The notes under the pieces are model-generated. The model was not told the DNA's origin and made no database searches. It saw only the letters and a program-made list of their open reading frames with translations. From positions 1 to 62,661 of the forward strand of contig CAJKLD010000011.1 in NCBI GenBank assembly GCA_905200645.1: 62,661 bases of DNA, given 5' to 3'. A program made the position numbers and the translations under genes. How positions within the stretch are numbered: position 1 is the stretch's first letter; each line of letters begins with the position of its first letter. This DNA comes from an uncultured Phascolarctobacterium sp. GTDB lineage: Bacteria > Bacillota > Negativicutes > Acidaminococcales > Acidaminococcaceae. Below are positions 33,051 to 42,002 of the stretch, in pieces.

Positions 33051-34884
33051 TAGCCTAGATACGATGGTAGTTACGGCTCAGCGTTATGAGAAGAAAGATG
33101 TAGATATTGCTGCTTCTACAGAAATTTTCGACCAGAGTAAGCTGGAAGCAACAGGTGCAACTAATTTATATGAAGCTTTGCAATACGCAGCTGGTATGGA
33201 AATTCAGCAGTATGGTCCCAGTGGTTCTTCAATGGGTAATATGACAAGTAAAATTATTATTCGTGGTAATGGTAACGGCACTTTGGTTTTAGTAAATGGA
33301 GTGCCCATTAACATTCGCGGTACATATGATTTGAACGATTTTCCTATAGAAAATATAGAACGGGTTGAAATAATTCGCGGCGGCGGTGCAGTAATGTATG
33401 GTAGCGATGCAACCGGCGGTGTTATTAATATTATTACTAAAAAAACGAGAGCGAATTATATCAAGGCTGGCATAGGCAACCGTGGGCAACAGCAATATAG
33501 TGGTAGCTTCCAAGCAGGTAATTTTGGTTTTGGCTATAAATATTCTAAATGGGGAACTATTAACAATGTGACTAATGATGGTAAGAATTGGGAAGGACCG
33601 GAAAACAATAACTTTGATTTAAGCTATAAATTTAATGATAGATTAAGCTTATCTGCTTCTCATAATGAATCTAATTATGACTATATAGCTACTCAGGGAA
33701 AGATTTCTAAAATGGGCGATACGCCCGCTAATGATGCTAATCAAAAAATTAAGCGTAATGATATTCAGCTTACATATAATGATGAAAATGGTTGGAAAAC
33801 AACTGCTTATTATATTGATAGACAGCGTGAAAAGAGTTCAAACTTATTAGATGGAAGGTTTTACAGTTGGGAAGATGAAAAATCTTATAATTATGGACTT
33901 GACGCGCAAAAGCTTTGGCATATTAATGATGATACTTTCCTGTTTGGTGCTACTTACCAAAGTGAAAATTATGAATTAGATTCTAGAGATCAAAAGTATA
34001 GCAATAATAAACCTAAGGGCGATGTCGTAATAGAATCTACAGGAAGTCAAAGTCGCAACAACTACTCTGTTTATGCTCAATACGATAAAAAGTTAAGTGA
34101 TAAAAATAGTGTGATTTTAGCAGCGCGTGAAACGTGGACTAATGGAGCACCTAATGATGTCAATTTTAGTAACTTTAGCGGCCAAGCACAATTTATTCAT
34201 AAATTGAACGATAATGAAAGCTTGTATGCTAGTGTTGGTCAATCTTTTAAAATGCCGGCATTATATCAAATTTATAAAACAGATAAAAATGGTAACAGTG
34301 CTGACAATTTAAAGTCGCAAAAGGGCATGCACTATGAAATGGGTTGGAAAAAAACTATTGACGATAATCGTAATTTAAAAGTAGCTTTATTCCATTATAA
34401 AATCGATGACAATATTACTGCTACATTAAGCAAAACAAATGAATTTACTTATAAAAATGAAAATATTCGCAACACCGGTATTGAAGCAGAATACACGTAT
34501 GCTGTTCCTAAAGGCTTTGGTTATAGTGTTAATGCTTCCTATGGTAATCCGCAGGTAGAATCTGTCGATGCCAGCGGTGTAAGCAGCGGCTGGAAACAAG
34601 ATTATTCTCGTTTTGATTTTAAAGCATCCATAACCTATCGTATGGATAAATGGAGGTCTGCTTTGAGCAGCAGCTATGTCGCTGGTCGTCATGTGGAAGA
34701 TGAAGATTTTAAACCATATCTTATGATGAATCTTAATGCTGATTATGCGGCTGATTCGAATAATAGTTTCTTTGTAAGCTTGAATAACATTTTGGATAGA
34801 AAAGATATTTCCTATAAATCTTCCTCTAGCGAATATTATGTAACACCGTTTACCTTCATGGTTGGTTATAAATATTCATTTTAA
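32947..34884 (+). CDS. btuB: BtuB-like TonB-dependent receptor (copy 2)
   Basis: This 645-residue receptor has a signal peptide almost identical to copy 1, TonB box DTMVVTAQR, plug motifs IERVEIIRGGGAVMYGSDAT and GGVINIITKK, and a barrel ending GYKYSF. Away from the N-terminus it differs strongly from copy 1, so the conserved start reflects gene conversion or recent exchange of the 5' part. It has no riboswitch of its own and is probably co-transcribed with copy 1. Confidence 0.88.
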   Translation: MDVKVTKSLLMTVLITGSVMWGGATAFAEENVGEFSLDTMVVTAQRYEKKDVDIAASTEIFDQSKLEATGATNLYEALQYAAGMEIQQYGPSGSSMGNMTSKIIIRGNGNGTLVLVNGVPINIRGTYDLNDFPIENIERVEIIRGGGAVMYGSDATGGVINIITKKTRANYIKAGIGNRGQQQYSGSFQAGNFGFGYKYSKWGTINNVTNDGKNWEGPENNNFDLSYKFNDRLSLSASHNESNYDYIATQGKISKMGDTPANDANQKIKRNDIQLTYNDENGWKTTAYYIDRQREKSSNLLDGRFYSWEDEKSYNYGLDAQKLWHINDDTFLFGATYQSENYELDSRDQKYSNNKPKGDVVIESTGSQSRNNYSVYAQYDKKLSDKNSVILAARETWTNGAPNDVNFSNFSGQAQFIHKLNDNESLYASVGQSFKMPALYQIYKTDKNGNSADNLKSQKGMHYEMGWKKTIDDNRNLKVALFHYKIDDNITATLSKTNEFTYKNENIRNTGIEAEYTYAVPKGFGYSVNASYGNPQVESVDASGVSSGWKQDYSRFDFKASITYRMDKWRSALSSSYVAGRHVEDEDFKPYLMMNLNADYAADSNNSFFVSLNNILDRKDISYKSSSSEYYVTPFTFMVGYKYSF

Positions 34885-34931
34885 GTTTTGGCCATTGCAT
34901 TTTTTTATAAATTCCCTATTACATTACTTTT

Positions 34932-34953
34932 TGGCGGCGCTCTGCGCGCCGCC
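34932..34953 (+). repeat. GC-rich hairpin after receptor copy 2
   Basis: TGGCGGCGC pairs with GCGCCGCC across the loop TCTGC. It is the same element as at 32771 and again lies just after a receptor gene. Confidence 0.6.
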
Positions 34954-35023
34954 GCCATCTTTATTTAGAAAATAACACCTAGTGTGTATGTATAATGCTT
35001 TTTTATAACGGAGGTGTAAGATA

Positions 35024-35572
35024 ATGAGAAAAACAATGATACTTATTTGTTTAATGCTTTGTGGCATATTCGTTATTGGTGGCGGTTCTGCTAGCGCGGC
35101 TCGCAAGCCTATGGATAAGGAAAAAGCTTTAACTAATTTGTATAATGGTTTTCAATATGATAAGATAGAGCTAAGCAAATATTTGGATAGCGGTATTAGT
35201 TATATGGAGCTTAAAAATATCTGTTTACATGCCTATGCAGCTAAAAAGCCTTTGCAGGAGGTAGCGCAGCTGCGGGAAAAATATGGCTGGATTAGAGTGA
35301 AATATTTGTTAGGCTTAACGCCGGAAAAATTTGCTCAAAGAGAATTAGATTATAAAGCAGAACGATTAGAACGTCTTTTTGGTTTGGATAAAAAACTGAC
35401 TATGAAATATATGAAGCTTGGTTACGGTTCTCATCCTGTAAAGCGAGCTATGATGATTGCCAAACATTGCGACCTCTCTGTAGAACAAATTTTGGCTATG
35501 AAAACACGCCAGCTTAAATGGGGAGATGTTTGCGAGCAATTAGGTTTGCCTCGCGATGCTTGCATGCAATAA
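35024..35572 (+). CDS. Exported helical protein of unknown function
   Basis: This 182-residue protein has a signal peptide (about residues 1-25, ending SASA) and a mostly helical mature part rich in Lys, Leu and Tyr. It contains a repeated pattern around LSKYLDSGISYMELKNICLHAYAA-like and LGYGSHPVKRAMMIAKHCDLS-like segments. ACGGAGGTG lies before ATG 35024. I do not recognise the family. Its place between the BtuB-like receptors and the transporter genes suggests a periplasmic part of corrinoid uptake. Confidence 0.65.
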   Translation: MRKTMILICLMLCGIFVIGGGSASAARKPMDKEKALTNLYNGFQYDKIELSKYLDSGISYMELKNICLHAYAAKKPLQEVAQLREKYGWIRVKYLLGLTPEKFAQRELDYKAERLERLFGLDKKLTMKYMKLGYGSHPVKRAMMIAKHCDLSVEQILAMKTRQLKWGDVCEQLGLPRDACMQ

Positions 35573-35594
35573 TTTTAGAAGTGGAGAAATTTCT

Positions 35595-36428
35595 ATGAGC
35601 GAAGCGCTTCTTGAAGTAAAAAATCTATCTGTAGGTTATGGGACGCGCTGTGTAATAAAAAATGCCAGCTTTTCTATATGTCAAGGAGAAATAGTTGGCA
35701 TTATCGGTTGTAATGGCGCAGGCAAAAGTACAATTTTAAAAACTATTCGCGGACTGTTGCCAAAGCAGGGCGGAGAGATTTTTTACTTTGGCAAAAATTT
35801 AGAAAAATACACGGAAAAAGAGTTGGCTATGCAAGTTGCCTATTTGCAGCAGCACGTAGAGGTTGGCTTTGGCTATACTTGTCAGGATATTGTTATGGCA
35901 GGACGTTATCCATATATGAAATGGTGGCAGCGCGAAAGTGAAAATGATAAACGCTTAGCTTTAGATTGCATGGCTTATACGGGAACAGATGATTTGGCAG
36001 ATAAACGCATTAGTGAAATAAGCGGCGGACAAAAACAACGCATTTTATTAGCTAAAGTTTTGGCACAGCAAACTCCCATTTTATTTTTAGACGAGCCTAC
36101 TACGGGACTTGATATGGTTTACCAAGAAGAAATTTTTCGCTTTGCCAAGCAGCTTGCCGTTATGGGAAAAACAGTGTTAATGGTAGTGCATGAGCTTAAT
36201 TTGGCCGCGCAATATTGTAGTCGTATATTACTTTTAGGTGAAGGCAGGCTTTTAGCTGACGGCATGCCGGATGCTGTGCTAACAGAAGAACTTTTAAGTT
36301 TAGCCTATAATGCCGACGTGGTTGTTACACATAATCTGCAAAATAATAATTTAGAAATTAGTACGCGTATTTCTAATAAAGTAAAAGAAAGAGAAGCAGC
36401 ATTACTAAAAAAAATTTGCTGTGTTTAG
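35595..36428 (+). CDS. FecE/BtuD-type ABC transporter ATPase
   Basis: This 277-residue ATPase has Walker A GCNGAGKST, the Q-loop region, signature ISGGQKQRILLAK and Walker B PILFLDEPTTGLD, in the FecE/BtuD subgroup (GRYPYMKWW insert). ATG 35595 follows GTGGAGAAA. No FecCD permease or binding protein lies beside it; the only such permease is at 12679, which lacks an ATPase. The C-terminal extension of about 40 residues is Lys/Asn-rich. It may serve the distant permease or another one outside the window. Confidence 0.88.
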   Translation: MSEALLEVKNLSVGYGTRCVIKNASFSICQGEIVGIIGCNGAGKSTILKTIRGLLPKQGGEIFYFGKNLEKYTEKELAMQVAYLQQHVEVGFGYTCQDIVMAGRYPYMKWWQRESENDKRLALDCMAYTGTDDLADKRISEISGGQKQRILLAKVLAQQTPILFLDEPTTGLDMVYQEEIFRFAKQLAVMGKTVLMVVHELNLAAQYCSRILLLGEGRLLADGMPDAVLTEELLSLAYNADVVVTHNLQNNNLEISTRISNKVKEREAALLKKICCV

Positions 36429-36435
36429 TGATATA

Positions 36436-38097
36436 ATGATGGGAAAAACTATATTTATATTGCTTGTTCTGCTTTGTCAAATGGCTGTAGCCATGGCCGG
36501 GGCAACCTTAGAGGCAATATATCCATATAATTTAAATAAGAAAGATTTGCATAAAATAGAGGGAGGCAGTACTATGCCTCTCTATCTTAATATTGTCAGC
36601 TTTGATAATCCGCATACTGAAAATGCGGCTATTAAGGTGGTTTTGCCGCAGGGGTTTACAGTGCTTCCTAACGAAAAATGGCAGCAGCAGCTGGTTGATG
36701 GGCAAAATTTGGCTGTAACTCGTTGGCAGCTGCCTGCGGATTACGGACAAACATTTGACTTGTTATATATAAAACCTAATGAACAAGCGCAGGCGGGTAT
36801 CAAAAAGCTTTTAATTCAAGTGCAGGGAAACAATTGGCAGCTAAACAAGCAGCTTTCTTTTGAGTATGAACCCCAAGCAGTTGTGCAGAAGGAAACAGTT
36901 AAGCAGCAAGCGATTGATAAAACAAAGTTTAACTGGTATATTCAAAGCGTTAATCTGCCGGTGGACAACCAAGGTAATAGAGACGACCGCGCCGCGGACG
37001 GTGTTATTTATGTAAGAGATATGTTATTAGAAGGATTTCGCAATCGTATGACGGGTGATGGCGCTACCAATTGGTCCGCTGTATTTAATCATCCGGCTAC
37101 CTTTTTACTGCTGGAAATGCGTAATCCACAAAAAGATGTGCGTATATTAAAATTTAAGGCAGAATTGATTAACAAGGTAACAGGTGAATTAGTGCCGGGT
37201 TTGATGACTGCCGGAAAAATTAATGATGAAGAAGGACATGGTTGGGCAGGAGAAACCGGTAATGCAGGGGAAACGACGGCCTTAATTTCTTTGGACGGGC
37301 AAAAAAATCAAACCTTTATTTTGCCTTTATATGTAGATTATTTTACAGTTTTAGAAGGCGATTATAATCTGCGTGTTACTGTCAGCGGCAATGGACAGGA
37401 AAAAATACAGGAAATTCCGCTGACTATCGCAAAAAAACACAATATAGGCTTGGTGGCAGTGGGAATTTCTTTTTTATGTTTGCTAATCATTTTAGTTTTT
37501 AGCTATCGTTTGCCAATGTGTATCAATCAAGTTGGCGCTAAGGGAGCAATTACCATTGCTTTGTTTGCAGCCTTAGCTTTTGGCGGCATTACACTGCCAA
37601 CAACTTTGTTTGGCGATATATTGCATGTTTTTTTAGGACCTTTCAGTGGTTTAGTGACGGGAGTTTTGAGCGGCGTACTGCAATATTTATTGATAGTTTC
37701 CTTACTGGCGCTTTTTCGGTATCCTTGTGTGTTGACCTTAATGTTTTTTGTAAAGTATATGCTTGCAGGGCTAATGTTTGGGCACTTTACTCCGTTAGGC
37801 CTTTTGAGCACCTGCGTTTCGGCAGTGATTTTAGAATTTGTTTTGTATATTAGCGGTTTTTATAAAGTTAAAGCATTAGATAGACGGTATATGTTGTTGA
37901 TATCGTTGCTTTTAGGTGTAGCAGACGCAGTGGTAACATTTATTAATCTGGAGCAGATGATGTTTTTTTATCGCTTGTATTATGCTGATTGGTATATGGC
38001 TTTGTATATGCTGGTTAATGGTTTGCTTTACAGTAGTATCGGAGCTTGGATAGGTTTTGAAACAGGCAGTAAACTGCAGCAGGTAATGGGGGAATAG
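36436..38097 (+). CDS. ECF-type S-component-like membrane protein with exported N-terminal domain
   Basis: This protein of about 553 residues has two parts. A signal-like helix is followed by some 310 residues of extracytoplasmic beta-rich sequence. After that come about six membrane helices, with IALFAALAFGGITLPTTLFG and VFLGPFSGLVTGVLSG, like ECF substrate-capture subunits. ECF ATPase and T genes follow directly, which supports the reading. The start is uncertain: ATG 36436 is used here; GTG 36421 is also open and neither has a good ribosome binding site. S components are usually about 200 residues, so the large exported domain is unusual and may replace a binding protein. Confidence 0.65.
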   Translation: MMGKTIFILLVLLCQMAVAMAGATLEAIYPYNLNKKDLHKIEGGSTMPLYLNIVSFDNPHTENAAIKVVLPQGFTVLPNEKWQQQLVDGQNLAVTRWQLPADYGQTFDLLYIKPNEQAQAGIKKLLIQVQGNNWQLNKQLSFEYEPQAVVQKETVKQQAIDKTKFNWYIQSVNLPVDNQGNRDDRAADGVIYVRDMLLEGFRNRMTGDGATNWSAVFNHPATFLLLEMRNPQKDVRILKFKAELINKVTGELVPGLMTAGKINDEEGHGWAGETGNAGETTALISLDGQKNQTFILPLYVDYFTVLEGDYNLRVTVSGNGQEKIQEIPLTIAKKHNIGLVAVGISFLCLLIILVFSYRLPMCINQVGAKGAITIALFAALAFGGITLPTTLFGDILHVFLGPFSGLVTGVLSGVLQYLLIVSLLALFRYPCVLTLMFFVKYMLAGLMFGHFTPLGLLSTCVSAVILEFVLYISGFYKVKALDRRYMLLISLLLGVADAVVTFINLEQMMFFYRLYYADWYMALYMLVNGLLYSSIGAWIGFETGSKLQQVMGE

Positions 38098-38099
38098 CA

Positions 38100-39752
38100 A
38101 TGCTGGAAATTAAAAATCTATGCTATCGTTATCAAAGCAGAAATACTTTTACTTTGCGAAACATAAATCTGCATCTGGCTGACGGTGAAATGCTGCTTTT
38201 GGCAGGCCGTAGCGGCTGCGGTAAATCCACTTTGATTAAAGCAATTAGTGGTTTACTGGGCAGCGATGGCTTTGGCGAAATCAAAGGACAAATTTTTCTT
38301 AACGGAGAAGATGTTACTCATTGGGCGGACGATCAAATTGGCTGTTTGGTAGGTACGGTGTATCAGTCGCCGGATGACCAGCTTTTTGCTATGACTGCTG
38401 CTGACGAAGTTGGTTTTGCTTTGGAAAATCAAGGCAAAGCTCCGGAATTTATACGGCAGCAAGTACGAGAAACTATGGCTTTGGTAGGGTTAGCCGGTTT
38501 TGAAGATTACAGCATTCATAAGCTTAGCGGCGGGCAAAGGCAGCGTTTGGCTTTGGCGTCAATTTTGATTACCAAGCCCAGATTATTGATTTTAGACGAG
38601 CCTGTTAGTCAAATGAATCCCCAAGGAGTGCAAAGCTTTTTGCAGCTTTTAGTGCGTTTAAATAAGCAAGAAGGAATAGCAATTTTGATGATAGAGCATC
38701 GGGTAAATGAACTGTGTAAGTTTTTTTCTCGTTTGGCTGTTATGCGCGAAGGAGAAATAATTTATGACGGCTCTATGGCAAATGCTTGGTATATTTTGAC
38801 CGACAAGCAGGATGTGGGTGTGCGTGAACCTCAAAGCATCAAGCTTTGCAGAGCATTAGCTTTGCCGCGTTTAACTATTGATAGCATAGATGTTGTTGGT
38901 ATGATTAAAGAAAAATGTGTGCTGCTTTCTAAGATAAAAAAGGAGCATCCTGCGCAGCAGAAAAAAGCGCCTTTATTAAAGGTTGAGCATGTTTCTTTTA
39001 CATATCCGACAAATACGAAAGCGACCTTAAAAGATATAAGCTTTGAAGTACATCAGGGTGAAATAGTGGGACTTATGGGCTTTAACGGCGCAGGAAAAAG
39101 CACGCTCATGAATCTTTTAGGCGGCTTAACGAGTACAGAAAATGGTAAAATATTTTTAGATACTTTGAATATCAAAGAAGCACTTGGGAAAATTGGTTAT
39201 TTACGTCAGGAAGCCGACCTTATGCTATTAGCTGATACAGTAAGAGAAGAGTTGTGTTGGCAAAACAGTGTTATTACGGCTGATGAACTGAAATTGCTGT
39301 TAAAAAAGCTTAATTTAGAAAGCTATCAAGAGGATTTTCCTTTGGCGTTAAGTAAAGGACAAAGACTGCGTGTGGTTTTGGGAGCTATGTTGGCTAAAAA
39401 ACCGGCGTTGCTGCTTTTGGACGAACCAACTACAGGACAGGACGAGCAAAGTCTGAGTGAAATTAAACAGCTTTTGCTGGATTATAAAAATGCCGGAGGC
39501 AGTGTATTAATTTGTACTCATGATGTGGAATTAGCAGCAGAGGTGACAGAGCGGGTTATTGTGCTGCGACAGGGTAAGGTTTTGATTGATCAAGCAACTA
39601 ATTTTGTTTTGAGTAACGAAGCTTTGCTCAAGGCAGGTGGCCTTACGCCATCACCCTTATTGCCAATTTGTTCACAGCTGAATATACCGCCGTGTGTTAC
39701 TGTAAAGGAGGTGCAGCGTTATGTCCATGCGACAGCTATGGGAGGGTGCTGA
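38100..39752 (+). CDS. ECF transporter fused A-A' ATPase
   Basis: This 550-residue protein is a tandem of two CbiO/EcfA-type ATPase domains. The first has AGRSGCGKST, the signature LSGGQRQRLALAS and LLILDEPVSQMNP. The second starts near residue 295 with MGFNGAGKST, the altered signature LSKGQRLRVVLGA and LLLLDEPTTGQD. Fused A units are known in ECF transporters. It overlaps the T-component gene by 32 bases. It would energise uptake together with the S-like and T proteins. Confidence 0.9.
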   Translation: MLEIKNLCYRYQSRNTFTLRNINLHLADGEMLLLAGRSGCGKSTLIKAISGLLGSDGFGEIKGQIFLNGEDVTHWADDQIGCLVGTVYQSPDDQLFAMTAADEVGFALENQGKAPEFIRQQVRETMALVGLAGFEDYSIHKLSGGQRQRLALASILITKPRLLILDEPVSQMNPQGVQSFLQLLVRLNKQEGIAILMIEHRVNELCKFFSRLAVMREGEIIYDGSMANAWYILTDKQDVGVREPQSIKLCRALALPRLTIDSIDVVGMIKEKCVLLSKIKKEHPAQQKKAPLLKVEHVSFTYPTNTKATLKDISFEVHQGEIVGLMGFNGAGKSTLMNLLGGLTSTENGKIFLDTLNIKEALGKIGYLRQEADLMLLADTVREELCWQNSVITADELKLLLKKLNLESYQEDFPLALSKGQRLRVVLGAMLAKKPALLLLDEPTTGQDEQSLSEIKQLLLDYKNAGGSVLICTHDVELAAEVTERVIVLRQGKVLIDQATNFVLSNEALLKAGGLTPSPLLPICSQLNIPPCVTVKEVQRYVHATAMGGC

Positions 39753-40596
39753 CGGTAAGGATTGGTTAAAAAAACTCAATGGGCGTACTAAATTGCTTTT
39801 TATATTTTTTTTCGCAATTTTGATGATTACTGTGGATAATCCGCGGACGCTATTTTATTTATTTACCTTAACCTTGCTGTTACATGTTTTAGCAGGCACA
39901 TCTATTTATAAATGGAAAGTACTGGCTGTTTTGCTGCTTTTGGGATTGTGGGGCTCGATGTTTAGTCAGGCCTTATTTTTCGCACAGACTCCGAGAACAC
40001 CTTTATTTACAATTATTGCTTCTGATTACGGTTTTTTAGGTAGCTTGACAGGCGGACTTTATGTTTACCGTGAAGGTATTATTTATGGTGCTGTGCAAGG
40101 ATTAAGGGCAGCGGGAATGCTGGCTTTAGGACTTTTGGTTTGTTGGAGCAGTGATCCGCGGCAGCTTTTACAGGCTTTACTGGCATGGCGTTTATCTCCG
40201 CAGCTTGCTTTTATGTTAGTAACGGCGATTAGGTTTTTACCTGTTTTAGCAGCAGAAACAGGTGAAGTAATAATTGCGTTGCAGCTTCGTAGTGATAGTA
40301 AAAACGGAAGAACGGCTATTGTCAGACACCTGCCTTACATTATTAAACCGCTTTTAGCTCGCTGCTTACGGCGTGCCCAAACTTTGGCTCTTTCGGTGGT
40401 CAGCCGCGGTTTCTTTTTAGCATCTGCCAACAAGCAAAAGGAAGAGTGGTTGCTGCGTGAGCAAGTTTGCTGTTGGGGATTATTTTTGTTTATGCTGATA
40501 ATAGTAAGCAGCAAAATTTTATATTTGCTTAGTGAGCAGGGCCTTTATTTTGGGTTTCTGCGGAAAATTTATGATTGGACGATTATGTTTCTATGA
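39721..40596 (+). CDS. ECF transporter T component (EcfT/CbiQ-type)
   Basis: This 291-residue membrane protein has four to six helices and the conserved EcfT/CbiQ features, including VTAIRFLPVLAAETGEVI and the coupling-helix segment RCLRRAQTLALSVVSRGF. AAGGAGG lies before ATG 39721 inside the end of the ATPase gene. The TGA overlaps the next ATG. With the preceding two genes it completes an ECF transporter, likely for a corrinoid given the B12 riboswitch and receptors upstream. Confidence 0.88.
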   Translation: MSMRQLWEGADGKDWLKKLNGRTKLLFIFFFAILMITVDNPRTLFYLFTLTLLLHVLAGTSIYKWKVLAVLLLLGLWGSMFSQALFFAQTPRTPLFTIIASDYGFLGSLTGGLYVYREGIIYGAVQGLRAAGMLALGLLVCWSSDPRQLLQALLAWRLSPQLAFMLVTAIRFLPVLAAETGEVIIALQLRSDSKNGRTAIVRHLPYIIKPLLARCLRRAQTLALSVVSRGFFLASANKQKEEWLLREQVCCWGLFLFMLIIVSSKILYLLSEQGLYFGFLRKIYDWTIMFL

Positions 40597-41990
40597 ATAA
40601 GGTAAAAGGCTATTTGGCTATATCTATTTTAATTTTATCATGGTGTGCACTTTACTGGCTTACAGGCAGCAGAACTCCTTGGAATAGTTTTTCGTCTATC
40701 CGTCATGAGGAAGGAGTAACTGTTTATTTAGGTGATATTCCTACGCAAAATTATGATAGAATGGGTTTTACCAAAGCTGTTGTACGTTATACTTCTGCTG
40801 AAAATGGTTGGATTGTAGGTACTGAACGAGGAGAGCTTTTTTTGTTCAACCATGAGGGTAGACAGCTTTGGAAACGAAATTTAGGTATTGGAAAGCTTAT
40901 TTCTTTATGTATAACTAATGATGGAAAATTAGCTGTAGTGGGTGAGCAAAGTCCGGAAGGAAATCTTTACGGCGTAAATATTCACACCGGAGATATACTT
41001 TGGCAGTATAAATCTTCTGATTATGTTGGCAGTGATGTTTCTCAGCGGTCTTATCCATCTGTTGTACATATAGTTGCAGATAAGGATAGTAATATTTATG
41101 CTAATACTTATCGCTTTTTAATGCGCAAGGATGGTGTGCGCGCTTATACAGGACGTATGCTTGCTGTCAGTAAGGAAGGAAAAATGTTATGGCAGTTTCC
41201 TAAAAATGAAGCCATTGACAGCTGGATAAATTGGTGCGATGTAAATGATAAAAATAATCGCGTGGTTATTTCTACTTCCGCTTATGATTTTCGTACAGAT
41301 ATGACTTATAAGGATACTATGTATTTTATTGATAAAAACGACGGAAGGTTTTTAAATTCTACTTTTGTACCTTCGGTACCGCCGTTTGATAATACTGTTA
41401 TGCGCGGTAGTCCTAATTTCAGTGCAGACGGCGAAGTATTAGCGGCGTCTTGTAGCGACGGACGAGGTTTTTTATTTGATAAGCAGGGTAAAATACTGTG
41501 GCAGAGAACTATTTCGCAGCCTATGCAGATTGACGGAGCATGGATTAATGCCAGTGGCAGAGATGGATTTGCCACGCCTTACGGAATTATTTTTACAACT
41601 ATCAATACTTATAACAGAGAAAATTGGCAGTTGCCTACGCCTATGGAGCATCCCGGAAATAACAGTATTTTTGTTTTTAATCGGGATGGAACATTCCGTT
41701 ATCAATATCGAGCTGACGGAACAATGGAAGAATTGTCTTTTGTCGATAGCTTAGCAGTTTGTGCAGTGGGACGCAATGTGCGTACTCATGATTATGGAGC
41801 TCATGGAGCATTGGTAATAGATCTTCGTAATGGACAAAAAAGAGCATTTTTTCATACTGAAGGACCTTTACAGGCTATTGCAGTTAATAGGGATGGTAGT
41901 CAAATTGCGGGTATAGAGGCTCCCGCTGTTACACCTCAAGGAAAAATAATTGGAGCCTACAGGCTGCATATATGGAAAAATAAATTTTAG
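40593..41990 (+). CDS. Exported PQQ-like beta-propeller protein
   Basis: This 465-residue protein has an N-terminal membrane helix or uncleaved signal (residues 6-25) and then repeated blades with the PQQ/WD-like pattern, for example GELFLFNHEGRQLWKRNLG, TGDILWQYKSSDY and DKQGKILWQRTIS. The ATG overlaps the T-component stop. Propellers of this sort act as binding or scaffold surfaces. Its coupling to the ECF genes suggests a periplasmic part of that uptake route. No catalytic residues are evident. Confidence 0.75.
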   Translation: MNKVKGYLAISILILSWCALYWLTGSRTPWNSFSSIRHEEGVTVYLGDIPTQNYDRMGFTKAVVRYTSAENGWIVGTERGELFLFNHEGRQLWKRNLGIGKLISLCITNDGKLAVVGEQSPEGNLYGVNIHTGDILWQYKSSDYVGSDVSQRSYPSVVHIVADKDSNIYANTYRFLMRKDGVRAYTGRMLAVSKEGKMLWQFPKNEAIDSWINWCDVNDKNNRVVISTSAYDFRTDMTYKDTMYFIDKNDGRFLNSTFVPSVPPFDNTVMRGSPNFSADGEVLAASCSDGRGFLFDKQGKILWQRTISQPMQIDGAWINASGRDGFATPYGIIFTTINTYNRENWQLPTPMEHPGNNSIFVFNRDGTFRYQYRADGTMEELSFVDSLAVCAVGRNVRTHDYGAHGALVIDLRNGQKRAFFHTEGPLQAIAVNRDGSQIAGIEAPAVTPQGKIIGAYRLHIWKNKF

Positions 41991-42002
41991 AGAGGATATC
42001 AT

